The notes: a model not told the origin generated them from the letters alone. Shown: positions 34,501-42,576, counted from the first letter of the stretch. The stretch is 56,702 bases of DNA from Bacteroidales bacterium M8 (GCA_001689495.1 LUJS01000003.1:3429-60130); one strand, 5' to 3'. Translations and numbers: made by a program.

Positions 34501-35023
34501 CGACTTCAAGAAACTCGGCCCGAAGCACGGCAAGAACATGAAGGCCGTGGCCGCCGCCGTTCAGGCACTCGACACCAAGGCCGTGAGCGAGCTCGAGAAG
34601 AACGGCTCGATCACAATCGACGTCAACGGCACTCCGGCAGTCATCGACCTTGCGGACGTAGAGGTGATCTCGGAGGATATTCCCGGCTGGCTCGTGGCCA
34701 ACGAGGGATCGCTGACCATTGCCCTCGACATCACCGTAGACCCGGCTCTCGAGCGCGAGGGCATCGCCCGCGACATCGTGAACCGCATACAGCGCACGCG
34801 CAAGGAGCGCAAGTATGACATCACCGACCGAATCACTCTCCTCTTCGAACCCAACCCCGCCACGGACGAGGCAATACGCGAGTTTGCCGACTATATATCG
34901 TCGCAGGTACTGGCCACAGGCCTCGACATCGCCGACGGTGCGCTCGACGCATCAGACCCCGATGTGACTCCCCTCGAGATGGATGACGTGAACATTAACG
35001 TAAGAATCGCGTTAAACAAGTAA
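31556..35023 (+). CDS. ileS: Isoleucyl-tRNA synthetase
   Basis: A 1155-residue class I aminoacyl-tRNA synthetase charging tRNA-Ile. PPSANGKPGIHH (49-60) is the HIGH-type motif and NKMSKRLGN carries KMSKS (Lys702-Lys705). TTPWTLPSNTALAVGPE belongs to the editing (CP1) domain. The length and extended C-terminal region are those of Bacteroidetes IleRS, which resemble the eukaryotic-like type; no C-terminal zinc-finger cysteine pairs are visible. The ATG at 31556 (MSKRFNEYSG) is chosen because an earlier in-frame ATG at 31520 precedes the predicted transcription start. Confidence 0.97.
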   Translation: MSKRFNEYSGLNLPEINQSVLGLWDAEDVFHHTMSDREGCPSFVFFEGPPSANGKPGIHHVLARTIKDIFCRYKTMKGYQVKRKAGWDTHGLPVELGVEKNLGITKEDIGKKISVDEYNAACRREVMKFTGEWEDLTRRMGYWVDMPNAYITYDNRYIETVWWLLGELYKKGYLYKGYTIQPYSPAAGTGLSSHELNQPGCYRDVKDTTCVAQFEVVDSAEGTDGFAALAPYRELLFGFGTPYFLAWTTTPWTLPSNTALAVGPEIVYNIVRTFNPYSGSPITVVLADALMGSFFSPKAKDVKFEDYKKGDKLIPWEVVAQVKGTDLVGIHYKQLLPWVNPGEGAFRVIPGDYVSTDDGTGIVHIAGTFGADDLRVSRQSGIPPLHLIDRDGNIRPMVDMTGRFYRIEDLDPKFVDEMIDVEAYTPWQGQYVKNAYDPEATEETETLDVKICMELKATDKVFKIEKHVHNYPHCWRTDKPVLYYPLDSWFIKTTAVRDRLMQLNETIKWKPASTGTGRFGKWLENLQDWNLSRSRYWGTPLPIWRTEDAKEEMCIQSVEQLFGEIDRAVEAGLMQSNPYRDRGFVPGEYDKDNYEKIDLHRPYVDDIVLVSPSGKPMYREKDLIDVWFDSGSMPYAQIHYPFENKEAFDNREVYPADFIAEGVDQTRGWFFTLHAIAGMVFDSVSYKTVISNGLVLDKYGNKMSKRLGNAVDPFGQIGQYGADPVRWYMISNSSPWDNLKYDEKGVVETSRKLFATLYNTYSFFALYANVDCFDPEAPQVPLENRPEIDRWVLSLLNTLTREVNEALDDYEPTRAARAIADFVGDNLSNWYVRLNRRRFWGGEMTEDKLAAYQTLYTCLRTLSLLMAPFAPFFAERLWRDLTDGSESVHLARFPEFDPALAAPELEARQKMAQDITSMALALRKKMNIKVRQPLRTLMVPVTDDTQRATLEAIADLVKSELNIKELRIVSGDESVIVKRVKPDFKKLGPKHGKNMKAVAAAVQALDTKAVSELEKNGSITIDVNGTPAVIDLADVEVISEDIPGWLVANEGSLTIALDITVDPALEREGIARDIVNRIQRTRKERKYDITDRITLLFEPNPATDEAIREFADYISSQVLATGLDIADGALDASDPDVTPLEMDDVNINVRIALNK

Positions 35024-35062
35024 AAAACGTCCCCTTGCCTAATGCTTAATGCATAATTAGTA

Positions 35063-35135
35063 ATGCTGAATTCATAATGTTTGATGCACGATGGCTTTCG
35101 GTCGTTCCGTGCATTCAGCATTATGAATCAAGCAT
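35063..35135. repeat. Large imperfect inverted repeat between ileS and the DksA-like gene
   Basis: Two 28-base arms (35063-35090 and 35108-35135) pair at 23 of 28 positions around a 17-base loop; both contain ATTCATAATG / CATTATGAAT and GATGCACG-type ends. No T-tract follows. It may be a terminator/attenuator or a small repeat element. The flanks hold further AATGC-rich repeats. Confidence 0.7.
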
Positions 35136-35180
35136 CAAGGCAGGGCGTTTGAAGTATCTAACATAATCCATCACAGACCT

Positions 35181-35564
35181 ATGAGCGAAAAGAAACGCTA
35201 CAGCGACGAGGAACTCCAAGAGTTCAAAGAGATAATACTCGAGAAGCTCGACAAGGCACGCCGTGAGTATGACACACTCAAGGCCAGTGTCACCAACACC
35301 GAGGGCAACGATATTGCCGACACATGTCCCACGTTCAAAGTTCTTGAAGAAGGGGCCTCGACTCTCTCCAAGGAAGAGGCCGGACATCTGGCACAGCGTC
35401 AGATGAAGTTCATCCAGCATCTTCAGAACGCACTGATCCGCATCGAAAACAAGACCTATGGCGTCTGCTGCGAGACCGGCGAGCTGATTCCCAAAGAGAG
35501 ACTCCGCGCCGTGCCCCACGCCACACGCAGCGTCGAGGCCAAAATAAACCAGCACAAGAAATAA
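35181..35564 (+). CDS. DksA/TraR-family regulator without the zinc-finger cysteine set
   Basis: A 127-residue protein. The N-terminal coiled coil (EELQEFKEIILEKLDKARRE) and C-terminal TYGVCCETGELIPKERLRAV with PHATRS are the DksA/TraR pattern, in which the protein binds the RNA polymerase secondary channel. Only two adjacent cysteines remain of the four zinc ligands and no downstream Cys pair exists, as is common in Bacteroidetes homologues. It follows ileS and overlaps lspA by one base (TAATG), so synthesis of the two is probably linked. Confidence 0.85.
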   Translation: MSEKKRYSDEELQEFKEIILEKLDKARREYDTLKASVTNTEGNDIADTCPTFKVLEEGASTLSKEEAGHLAQRQMKFIQHLQNALIRIENKTYGVCCETGELIPKERLRAVPHATRSVEAKINQHKK

Positions 35565-36208
35565 TGACCCGACGCCACGCAACTGTCGCCGCAATCATAA
35601 TATTCACAGTCATAGTCCTCGACCAGATACTCAAGTTCTGGGTCAAGACCAGCTTCTATCTGGGCGAGGACCTAAGGATATTCCCGTGGTTCCACCTGCT
35701 GTTCATCGAGAACAACGGCATGGCCTTCGGGATGACCATCGGCAGCAAGCTCGCCCTGACGATCTTCAGACTCATCGTGGTGAGCCTGCTGGGCATATAT
35801 CTCGGCAAGGTATGCAGGATACCGCGTGTCCCCACGGGATATGTGGTATGCCTGTCGCTGATAATAGCCGGAGCCGCAGGCAACATATTCGACTGCGTCT
35901 TCTATGGCGTAGTGTTCAACAATCCCCTGCCCCCGCAGGTGGCCACGTTCCTGCCCGTCGGGGGTGGCTATGCGCCGTGGTTCATGGGCAGGGTGGTCGA
36001 CATGCTCTACTTCCCGCTCTTCTCGTTCGTCTGGCCATCGTGGATGCCGCTGGTGGGCGGGACGGAGTTCGAGTTCTTCCACCCGGTGTTCAATCTTGCC
36101 GACGCCGCCATATCGTGCGGTGTCATCGCGCTCATACTCTTCTATCACAAATACATCCTCGGCCCCGGGGCCCTGCGCGAGTCGCTCGGGCAACCCGGCC
36201 AACAGTAA
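35564..36208 (+). CDS. lspA: Lipoprotein signal peptidase
   Basis: A 214-residue inner-membrane aspartic protease that cleaves prolipoprotein signal peptides. Four hydrophobic segments are seen, with IENNGMAFGM, AGAAGNIFDCVFYG, RVVDMLYFPLFSF (first catalytic Asp) and VFNLADAAISCG (second catalytic Asp). The ~30-residue insertion before RVVD (through PPQVATFLPVGGGYAPWF) makes it longer than the ~165-residue proteobacterial enzyme and is usual for Bacteroidales. Confidence 0.95.
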   Translation: MTRRHATVAAIIIFTVIVLDQILKFWVKTSFYLGEDLRIFPWFHLLFIENNGMAFGMTIGSKLALTIFRLIVVSLLGIYLGKVCRIPRVPTGYVVCLSLIIAGAAGNIFDCVFYGVVFNNPLPPQVATFLPVGGGYAPWFMGRVVDMLYFPLFSFVWPSWMPLVGGTEFEFFHPVFNLADAAISCGVIALILFYHKYILGPGALRESLGQPGQQ

Positions 36209-36217
36209 CAACAGGGC

Positions 36218-37018
36218 ATGCGCCACATCCTATTCCACACAGTCATATTGCTGATTTCAGTCGCTGTCGTGTCGTGCGGCAAGACACCCGACGGGGTGTT
36301 GCCCGTGTCTGACATGGCGTCGCTGATGGCCGACCTGTACGTGGGCGAGTCGGTGGTCGAGAATCAGATGACGCGATTCAACACCGACTCTACCCGCCGC
36401 GCCTTCAAGCAGGCCATATATCAGCGCCACGGCGTCACGACCGCCGAGGTCGACTCGTCGCTATACTGGTACGGGCGCAATCTCGAGGAGTACATGAAGC
36501 TGTGCGACGAGACCGAGAAGATACTGCAGGCGCGCATTGCCGAGGCCGAGAAGCGCGGCGCCAAGACCTCGGAGGCTCCGCAGAGCACGCTGGCCGCAGA
36601 CGGCGACTCGGTCAACCTCTGGACCGGCCCGACCATGCGGCGCAACTCGACGCTGATGCCCTCGGACTACATCACCTTTGCCGTTCACCGCGACCGCCAC
36701 TGGGAACGAGGCGACCGCTATGCGCTGACGGCCAAGGGGGTGATGACGCAGAATCCCGTCGAGATGGGTCTGGCCGTCGAGTATAACGACGGCACGACCG
36801 AATTCGTCAACCTGAACCGCAGGGCCGATGAGCAGCGACAGCGTCTGGTGCTGGTGCTCGACTCGCTCAAGACGGCGTCGAGCGTCTACGGTTATGTGCG
36901 CTACAAGGCTTCGGAGGGCGAGGTGAGCTATCTCGACTCGCTGTCGCTGACCCGCACCCGCGGTCGCAACGACAACAAGAGCGCGCGTCAGGGACAGATG
37001 ACGGCACGATACAGATGA
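36218..37018 (+). CDS. DUF4296-domain lipoprotein
   Basis: A 266-residue predicted lipoprotein: LISVAVVSCGK gives the lipidated Cys at about residue 20. MASLMADLYVGESVVENQ and FKQAIYQRHGVTTAEVDSSL (helical pair with a Y-x(2)-H-G-V-T motif) identify DUF4296, which regularly follows lspA in Bacteroidales. A C-terminal extension of about 130 residues (from DGDSVNLWTGPTMRRN on) is beta-rich and not part of the DUF. Function unknown. Confidence 0.8.
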   Translation: MRHILFHTVILLISVAVVSCGKTPDGVLPVSDMASLMADLYVGESVVENQMTRFNTDSTRRAFKQAIYQRHGVTTAEVDSSLYWYGRNLEEYMKLCDETEKILQARIAEAEKRGAKTSEAPQSTLAADGDSVNLWTGPTMRRNSTLMPSDYITFAVHRDRHWERGDRYALTAKGVMTQNPVEMGLAVEYNDGTTEFVNLNRRADEQRQRLVLVLDSLKTASSVYGYVRYKASEGEVSYLDSLSLTRTRGRNDNKSARQGQMTARYR

Positions 37019-37302
37019 CGCTGCGAAGATACAGATGCCATGCCGCGCTGTGTCGAGGCCACGTCACCGCTCCGGCACTCGTCACCATGCACGCCGACGG
37101 CCATGTCACCGTCGAGCCATACACGGCCGAGGTCTGCGGCACCACGGACTATAACGGAGCGATAGTGCTGGCACCGCCCGGCACGGAGCTGCCCCCGGCA
37201 TTGCCCCCTCGGGGACTCACGGCATCGCTCGAAGCCTTGACGATACCCCCCTCCGACCTCAGAATAATACCTTATTTCATACCCATAGGACAGAATCCAT
37301 GA
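37015..37302 (+). CDS. Small conserved-looking protein (95 aa)
   Basis: Overlaps the DUF4296 stop by 4 bases (ATGA) and in turn overlaps the next gene's ATG by 4 bases, strong evidence that it is translated. LRRYRCHAALCRGHVTAPAL and VTVEPYTAEVCGTTDYNGAI recall a short Bacteroidales protein family with an RRY-C-H start and a 'GxVxxxxPLxxE' strand pair. No signal peptide or membrane segment. Function unknown. Confidence 0.65.
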   Translation: MTLRRYRCHAALCRGHVTAPALVTMHADGHVTVEPYTAEVCGTTDYNGAIVLAPPGTELPPALPPRGLTASLEALTIPPSDLRIIPYFIPIGQNP

Positions 37303-40300
37303 AATCACTTACCACTGCCCTCCTCGCCATGGCCTCGCCCGCACTTCTCTTGGCCGCCGTGACTGACATGAGGGTGCAGCACCTCGACACGCCTCTTGCC
37401 ACGGCCACATTGAGGCCCGAATTCTCGTGGCGCTTGGACACGCGCACACCCGGAGCCGTTCAGGACACATACCGCATACTCGTAGCCTCGTCGCCCGAGC
37501 TGATAGCGCGCGGCGAGGGCGACCTGTGGGATTCGGGCACCGTCAGGAGCCGCTCGCAGCACGGCATAGTCTATTCGGGCAAGCCGCTCAAGGAGGGGCA
37601 GCGTGCGTGGTGGACGGTCACAGCGACCACCGGACGCGAGACACACAGACCCGACGGGGTGGCCGAATTCGGCACGGGAGTTCTGACCGAGTCGCAATGG
37701 TCGGGACGCTGGATGGGACTCGAGACTCCGCGCGAGGGCGACGTGCGCGGCGCCGTCCACACGGTGCTGCCGGTGCGCTATCTGCGCAAGGAGTTCAACA
37801 CCGGCTCCAAGAAAATCAAGCGCATCACCGCCCGCATATCGGGTCTGGGCAATTACCGCCTGTTTGCCAACGGCACCGAGATAGGCGCCGACGAGGTGCT
37901 CAAGCCCGTGCCCTCGGACTACAGGAAGACAGTCTATTACAACACATACGACATCGCGCCCGACGTGGTGGCCGACTCGACTCTGGCCGTCGGCGTGATG
38001 CTGGGTCCGGGCCGATACTTCCCCCAGCGGCAGCACAAGCCCGCCAAGATACCGGTGTTCGGCAACCCCACGTGCCGCCTGAACCTGATTGTCGAGTATG
38101 CCGACGGGTCAAGGCGCCGTTTTGCCACCGACGACTCGTGGCGCGTCACCGACCTCGGGCCCATAAGGCTGGCCAACGAGTATGACGGCGAGGTCTATGA
38201 CGCCCGCATGGAGCTTGACGGCTGGACCATGCCCGGCTATGACGACTCGTCGTGGCTCAAGGCCGAGAGGTCGGCCATCCCCTACGGCACCCTGCGCCCG
38301 CAGACCACGCCCAACATGGCCTGCGGTACCCCCGTGCAGCCCGTGTCGGTCAAGCCCGTCGGCGATGTCAGGATAGTCGACTTCGGCCGCAACATGGCGG
38401 GCTGGATCTCGATAAGGCCCCGCGGCCACAGGGGCGACACCATACGCATACGCTATGCCGAGCGCCTCAACCCCGACGGCACCCTATACAGGGCCAACCT
38501 GCGCGACGCACGCTCGGAGGATGTCTACATCTGCTCGGGCACCGAGAAGGGCACGGCGGCGTGGACACCTTCGTTCACGTATCACGGATTCCGCTATGCC
38601 GAGGTGTCGGGAATGCCAGCCCTGAGTGCCTCGGACCTCGAGGCGATACCCGTGGCCGACCCGATGGAGACGTGCATGGACTTCGAGTGCTCGGACACGA
38701 CGCTGACCCGCGTGGTGCGCAACGCCCTCAACGGCATACGCGACAACTACAAGGGGATGCCCGTAGACTGCCCCCAGCGCAACGAGCGCCAGCCGTGGCT
38801 GGGCGACCGCACCGCAGGGGCGCTGGGCGAGAGCATGTTCATTGACAACCACACGCTCTATGCCAAGTGGGTGCGCGACATCTGCGAGGCACAGCGCGAG
38901 GACGGCTGCATACCCGACGTGGCACCCGCGTACTGGAACTATTATACCGACAACGTGACGTGGCCCGCGGCCCTGCCCATGACGTGCGACATGCTGGTGG
39001 AGCAATTCCACGACACGGCCCCGATGGTCCAAGCCTATCCCCACATAGCCCGGTGGATGGACCACATATTGGCCGAATACTCGCGCGACGGCATCGTGAC
39101 CCGCGACCGCTATGGCGACTGGTGCGTGCCCCCCGAGAGCCCCGAGCTGATACACTCCGAAGACCCCGCCCGCAAGACCGACGGCGCACTCATAGCCACC
39201 GCATATACGGCAAAGTGCCTCGAGCTGCTCGAGAAGTTCGCCACCATTCAGGGGCTCGCCGACGATGCCGCCCGCTGGCACGCACTGCACGGACGCACCG
39301 CCAAGGCATTCAACGACCGATTCCTCACCCTGCGCCGCGGCACCTCGCCCAAGCCGGGCCATCCGCTCTATCCCGACTCGATATTCTACGGCACCAACAC
39401 CCCCACGGCCAACGTGCTGGCACTGGCGTTCGGACTGGTGCCCGACTCGCTGCGCCGCCCCGTGGCCGACAACCTCGCCGCCCGCATCATCAGTAACGAC
39501 AACTCGCACATACCCACCGGCGTCATAGGCACCTCGTGGCTGCTGCGCACGCTGGCCGCCAACGGCCGCGGCGATCTGGCATGGACGCTGGCCACCAACC
39601 GCACATACCCCTCGTGGGGATATATGGCCGAGAAAGGAGCCACCACGACGTGGGAACTCTGGAACGGCGACACAGCCAACCCTGCCATGAACTCGGGCAA
39701 CCACGTGATGCTGCTGGGCGACCTGCTGTCGTGGGTGCAGCAAGACCTCTGCGGCATACGCAACGGCTCGGAGCCGGGCCACTATGTCTTCGAGGCCGAC
39801 TGGAGCATACCCGACTGCGAACATGCCTCGACCTCGCGCCCGACACCGTGGGGCCGCATACATAGCCGCTGGCAGCGCGACGGACGCCGCCTGACGTGGC
39901 ACATCACCCTCCCCGTAGGCACTTGGGGCGAGGCGAGGCTGCCCGACGGCACCAAGGCCGAGGTCAAGGCGGGCGACAACACCCTCCACTGCGAGATACC
40001 ACTGTCAGACCCCATCGTCACCGACGAGGCACACCTCTATGCCACCGCCCCCTTCCCTCAATGCCACGCCGCGACCATGGTCGAGACCCGCGAGGGCGAC
40101 CTCGTGGCGGCATACTTCGGCGGCACCCACGAGCGCCATCCCGACGTGTGCATCTGGGTGAGCCGCAAGCCCAAGGGCTCGGACCGCTGGAGCGAGCCGA
40201 TACTGGCGGGCGACGGCGTCTTCATGCCCGGCACGCCCGACGCCCTGCTGGCCGGAGTCAACGACTCGACCACCCTCGCCTCCGTGGGGCCCGTCAAGAG

Positions 40301-41144
40301 CCAGTTCACAGCTCCCGACTCACTACTGCGAAGAAAGGCATGCTGGAATCCGGTGATGTTCGAGATGCCCTCGGGCGAGCTGTGGCTATTCTATAAGGTG
40401 GGCCTCAAGGTGTCAGACTGGACAGGCTGGCTGGTCAAGTCGCAGGACGGAGGCAAGACATGGGGCCCGCGCGAGGCCCTGCCCCAAGGATTCATCGGCC
40501 CCGTCAAGAACAAGCCCGAGATCGTGGACGGACGGCTCATATGCGCCTCAAGCACCGAGTCGGGAGGCTGGAAGCTGCACTTCGAGGTACTCGACCTCGC
40601 CACCGACCGCTGGGAATACATCGGCCCCATCCCCGCCGACAGCACCTACGTCACCGAAGACCTGCTTGCCGACGGCATCATCCCCCGCCCCGGAGCCAAG
40701 CTGCGCCCCATAGGCTGCATACAGCCCTCGATACTGCGCCACGCCGACGGACGCCTGCAGGTGCTGATGCGCACGCGCAACGCCCGACTGGCCACATCGT
40801 GGAGCCACGACGGCGGACGCACATGGAGCCGCGTCACCCTCACCGACATCCCCAACAACCAGTCGGGCACCGATGCCGTGACGCTGGCCGACGGGTCGCA
40901 CCTGCTCATCTACAACCCCGTCTCGACCATGCCCGCCACCAAAAAGGCACCCCGCACGCCCCTCTGCGTGGCCCGCAGCACCGACGGACTCGAATGGACC
41001 CCGATAGTGACCCTCGAGGACTCGCCCATCTCGCAATACTCCTATCCCGCCATCATACAGGGGCGCGACGGCGACATCCACTGCATCTACACATGGCGCC
41101 GCGAGCGCATAGGCTACAAACGCCTCACCCTCCCAACTTTCTGA
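37299..41144 (+). CDS. Fusion of GH78 alpha-L-rhamnosidase and sialidase-like BNR propeller
   Basis: A 1281-residue exported enzyme (signal peptide TTALLAMASPALLLA). Residues ~25-110 are the fibronectin-like start, ~165-330 the rhamnosidase N-domain, ~450-800 the (alpha/alpha)6 barrel with DCPQRNERQPWLGD (Asp490, Glu496 as general acid region) and GATTTWELWNG (Glu786), typical of GH78. From ~905 a second domain begins, CHAATMVETREGDLVAAYFG, with Asp boxes SQDGGKTWG (1048) and SHDGGRTWS (1169) and a final STDGLEWT, a six-bladed sialidase-like propeller of the kind seen in pectin-degrading loci; no RIP motif is seen. It should remove rhamnose from pectic or glycoside substrates. Its coupling to the lspA-DUF4296 unit is unusual. 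Confidence 0.85.
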   Translation: MKSLTTALLAMASPALLLAAVTDMRVQHLDTPLATATLRPEFSWRLDTRTPGAVQDTYRILVASSPELIARGEGDLWDSGTVRSRSQHGIVYSGKPLKEGQRAWWTVTATTGRETHRPDGVAEFGTGVLTESQWSGRWMGLETPREGDVRGAVHTVLPVRYLRKEFNTGSKKIKRITARISGLGNYRLFANGTEIGADEVLKPVPSDYRKTVYYNTYDIAPDVVADSTLAVGVMLGPGRYFPQRQHKPAKIPVFGNPTCRLNLIVEYADGSRRRFATDDSWRVTDLGPIRLANEYDGEVYDARMELDGWTMPGYDDSSWLKAERSAIPYGTLRPQTTPNMACGTPVQPVSVKPVGDVRIVDFGRNMAGWISIRPRGHRGDTIRIRYAERLNPDGTLYRANLRDARSEDVYICSGTEKGTAAWTPSFTYHGFRYAEVSGMPALSASDLEAIPVADPMETCMDFECSDTTLTRVVRNALNGIRDNYKGMPVDCPQRNERQPWLGDRTAGALGESMFIDNHTLYAKWVRDICEAQREDGCIPDVAPAYWNYYTDNVTWPAALPMTCDMLVEQFHDTAPMVQAYPHIARWMDHILAEYSRDGIVTRDRYGDWCVPPESPELIHSEDPARKTDGALIATAYTAKCLELLEKFATIQGLADDAARWHALHGRTAKAFNDRFLTLRRGTSPKPGHPLYPDSIFYGTNTPTANVLALAFGLVPDSLRRPVADNLAARIISNDNSHIPTGVIGTSWLLRTLAANGRGDLAWTLATNRTYPSWGYMAEKGATTTWELWNGDTANPAMNSGNHVMLLGDLLSWVQQDLCGIRNGSEPGHYVFEADWSIPDCEHASTSRPTPWGRIHSRWQRDGRRLTWHITLPVGTWGEARLPDGTKAEVKAGDNTLHCEIPLSDPIVTDEAHLYATAPFPQCHAATMVETREGDLVAAYFGGTHERHPDVCIWVSRKPKGSDRWSEPILAGDGVFMPGTPDALLAGVNDSTTLASVGPVKSQFTAPDSLLRRKACWNPVMFEMPSGELWLFYKVGLKVSDWTGWLVKSQDGGKTWGPREALPQGFIGPVKNKPEIVDGRLICASSTESGGWKLHFEVLDLATDRWEYIGPIPADSTYVTEDLLADGIIPRPGAKLRPIGCIQPSILRHADGRLQVLMRTRNARLATSWSHDGGRTWSRVTLTDIPNNQSGTDAVTLADGSHLLIYNPVSTMPATKKAPRTPLCVARSTDGLEWTPIVTLEDSPISQYSYPAIIQGRDGDIHCIYTWRRERIGYKRLTLPTF

Positions 41145-41189
41145 GTGGGAATATAATCAAACCTTTCCATCCTCGATAATCGGGGTTGG

Positions 41190-41239
41190 TCTCAGTCTCA
41201 GTCTCATTAAGTGTCGCGTCACCTAATGAGACTGAGACT
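41190..41239. repeat. 50-bp GTCTCA/TGAGAC palindromic repeat, copy 1
   Basis: Begins with TCTCAGTCTCAGTCTCA and ends AATGAGACTGAGACT; the centre contains CGTCACC. Copy 2 lies exactly 1250 bp downstream (42440-42489) with about eight differences, all in the loop or next to it. Confidence 0.9.
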
Positions 41240-41244
41240 TTTTT
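41195..41244 (+). terminator. Terminator of the rhamnosidase gene, formed by repeat copy 1
   Basis: GTCTCAGTCTCATTA (41195-41209) and TAATGAGACTGAGAC (41224-41238) are a perfect 15-bp stem with a 14-base loop, followed directly by six T. Confidence 0.9.
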
Positions 41245-41320
41245 GAGACTGTCGAAAAAAATGTCGAAAAACAGTGATGCAAATCGGCATTATCGCACCT
41301 TTTTGGGTAGTTTCAGGGCG

Positions 41321-41328
41321 TAACTTTG
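41321..41328 (+). promoter_or_regulatory. -7 box of the RepA-like ATPase gene
   Basis: TAACTTTG fits TAnnTTTG; a TTTG occurs at 41302-41305 but only 15 bp away. The predicted start (~41335) falls at a hairpin and rules out the GTG at 41333 as translational start. Confidence 0.5.
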
Positions 41329-41331
41329 CAT

Positions 41332-41357
41332 CGTGAGGGACAAACATCCCCCTCACG
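41332..41357 (+). promoter_or_regulatory. Leader hairpin before the ATPase gene
   Basis: CGTGAGGG and CCCTCACG form a perfect 8-bp stem with a 10-base loop at the predicted 5' end of the mRNA, 12 bases before the ATG at 41369. It could protect the message or control translation. Confidence 0.5.
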
Positions 41358-41368
41358 GCAAGCTACTT

Positions 41369-42460
41369 ATGACACACAACACACAACCCGTACACGGAGA
41401 GTACGGGGAGGGAGAGCGTATCTCCAATTCTGTCGATCAGAAAACATACCATCCGGTGGCAAGGGTCACCGAGATGACATCGGGCAACGAGTGGATAGAA
41501 CGTATCCGTGGCATCAGCGAGCAGAGATGCCTGTTCGGCCAGCTGTGGTACGAGGGAGAGATCTGCATACTCTTTGCCGACACCAACGTGGGCAAGTCGA
41601 TACTGGCAGTGCAGATTGCCGACATGATCTCTAAAGGCTCGGATGCCGACGGCCTGCTGGAGGGTCTTGCACCCGAGACCGAGGCGCAGCCGGTGATATA
41701 TGCCGATTTCGAGATGAGTCTCGCGCAGTTTGCCCGACGATATTCGAGCGGCGACGGAGAGAACAGGGAGTATCACGAATTTGCCAAGGGATTCAGCCGC
41801 ATCGAGCTGTCTTACGGCAACATGTCTGACGATGCCGAGATATTTGCGGGCAAGGACTTTGCCGACCTGATAATATCCGACCTCGAGAATCGCGTGGAGC
41901 AGACGGGCGCAAAGGTGCTGATAGTGGACAACATCACGTTTCTGGCATCGGGCACGGAGACCGCCGCCGACGCGCAGCCGCTGATGAAGAAGCTGATAAT
42001 GCTGAAGAAACGCCACGGGCTGAGCATGCTCGTGCTGGCGCACACGCCCAAGAGAGACCAGTCCAAGCCGCTGACCGTAAACGACATTCAGGGCTCGAAG
42101 TCGCTGATAAACTTTGCCGACTCGGCATTTGCCATCGGCAAGAGCAGGCAGGGCGACGACGTCAGGTACATCAAGCAGATCAAGCAGCGCAACACGGGCG
42201 TGATACATGGCTCGGGCAACGTGATAGTGTGCCGCATGGCCAAGGTGGCGTCGATGCTGGGACTGATGACCGAGGGATATGGCCGCGAGTGCGAGCATCT
42301 GTCCGAGAAGACCCGCAAGCACCGACAGAACTCCGAGCTGCCTGAAAAGGCACGCGAGTTGCGCGACGAGGGGTTGCCGGCCGAAGAGATAGCAGCCCGA
42401 CTCGGTGTCGCAAGGGCCACGATATTCCGGTGGCTCAAGTCTCAGTCTCAGTCTCAATAA
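41369..42460 (+). CDS. RepA-type AAA/RecA-like ATPase (helicase-like) with C-terminal HTH
   Basis: A 363-residue RecA-fold NTPase of the RepA/AAA_25 group found in plasmids and phage-like islands. ADTNVGKS (70-77) is a Walker A loop in which the first Gly is Ala; VLIVDNITFL (183-192) is Walker B; LVLAHTPKRD (221-230) and NDIQGSKSLINFADSAFAIG match the family's sensor blocks. Residues ~325-357 (KARELRDEGLPAEEIAARLG, then VARATIFRWLK) form a resolvase-like helix-turn-helix. The ATG at 41369 is preferred over GTG 41333. The last six residues, SQSQSQ, are encoded by repeat copy 2. The neighbour is a primase-like protein, so replication or DNA unwinding is likely. Confidence 0.75.
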   Translation: MTHNTQPVHGEYGEGERISNSVDQKTYHPVARVTEMTSGNEWIERIRGISEQRCLFGQLWYEGEICILFADTNVGKSILAVQIADMISKGSDADGLLEGLAPETEAQPVIYADFEMSLAQFARRYSSGDGENREYHEFAKGFSRIELSYGNMSDDAEIFAGKDFADLIISDLENRVEQTGAKVLIVDNITFLASGTETAADAQPLMKKLIMLKKRHGLSMLVLAHTPKRDQSKPLTVNDIQGSKSLINFADSAFAIGKSRQGDDVRYIKQIKQRNTGVIHGSGNVIVCRMAKVASMLGLMTEGYGRECEHLSEKTRKHRQNSELPEKARELRDEGLPAEEIAARLGVARATIFRWLKSQSQSQ

Positions 42461-42489
42461 CCGACACGTCACCAAATGAGACTGAGACT
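42440..42489. repeat. 50-bp GTCTCA/TGAGAC palindromic repeat, copy 2
   Basis: Same start (TCTCAGTCTCAGTCTCA) and end (AATGAGACTGAGACT) as copy 1. Its first 21 bases are the end of the ATPase gene including the stop codon. Unlike copy 1 there is no T-tract; instead further GAGACT units follow to 42528, allowing alternative hairpins with the same left arm. Confidence 0.9.
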
Positions 42490-42576
42490 GAGTGAGACTA
42501 AGTGAGACTTGAAACGAGACTGAGACTGACCTGAAGAACCAAACTACCAACACACAGACAAACACAAACACACACA

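Noticed and set aside
41190..42489. GTCTCA repeats considered as CRISPR repeats
   Set aside because: Only two 50-bp copies, 1250 bp apart with a gene between; no spacer structure or cas genes.
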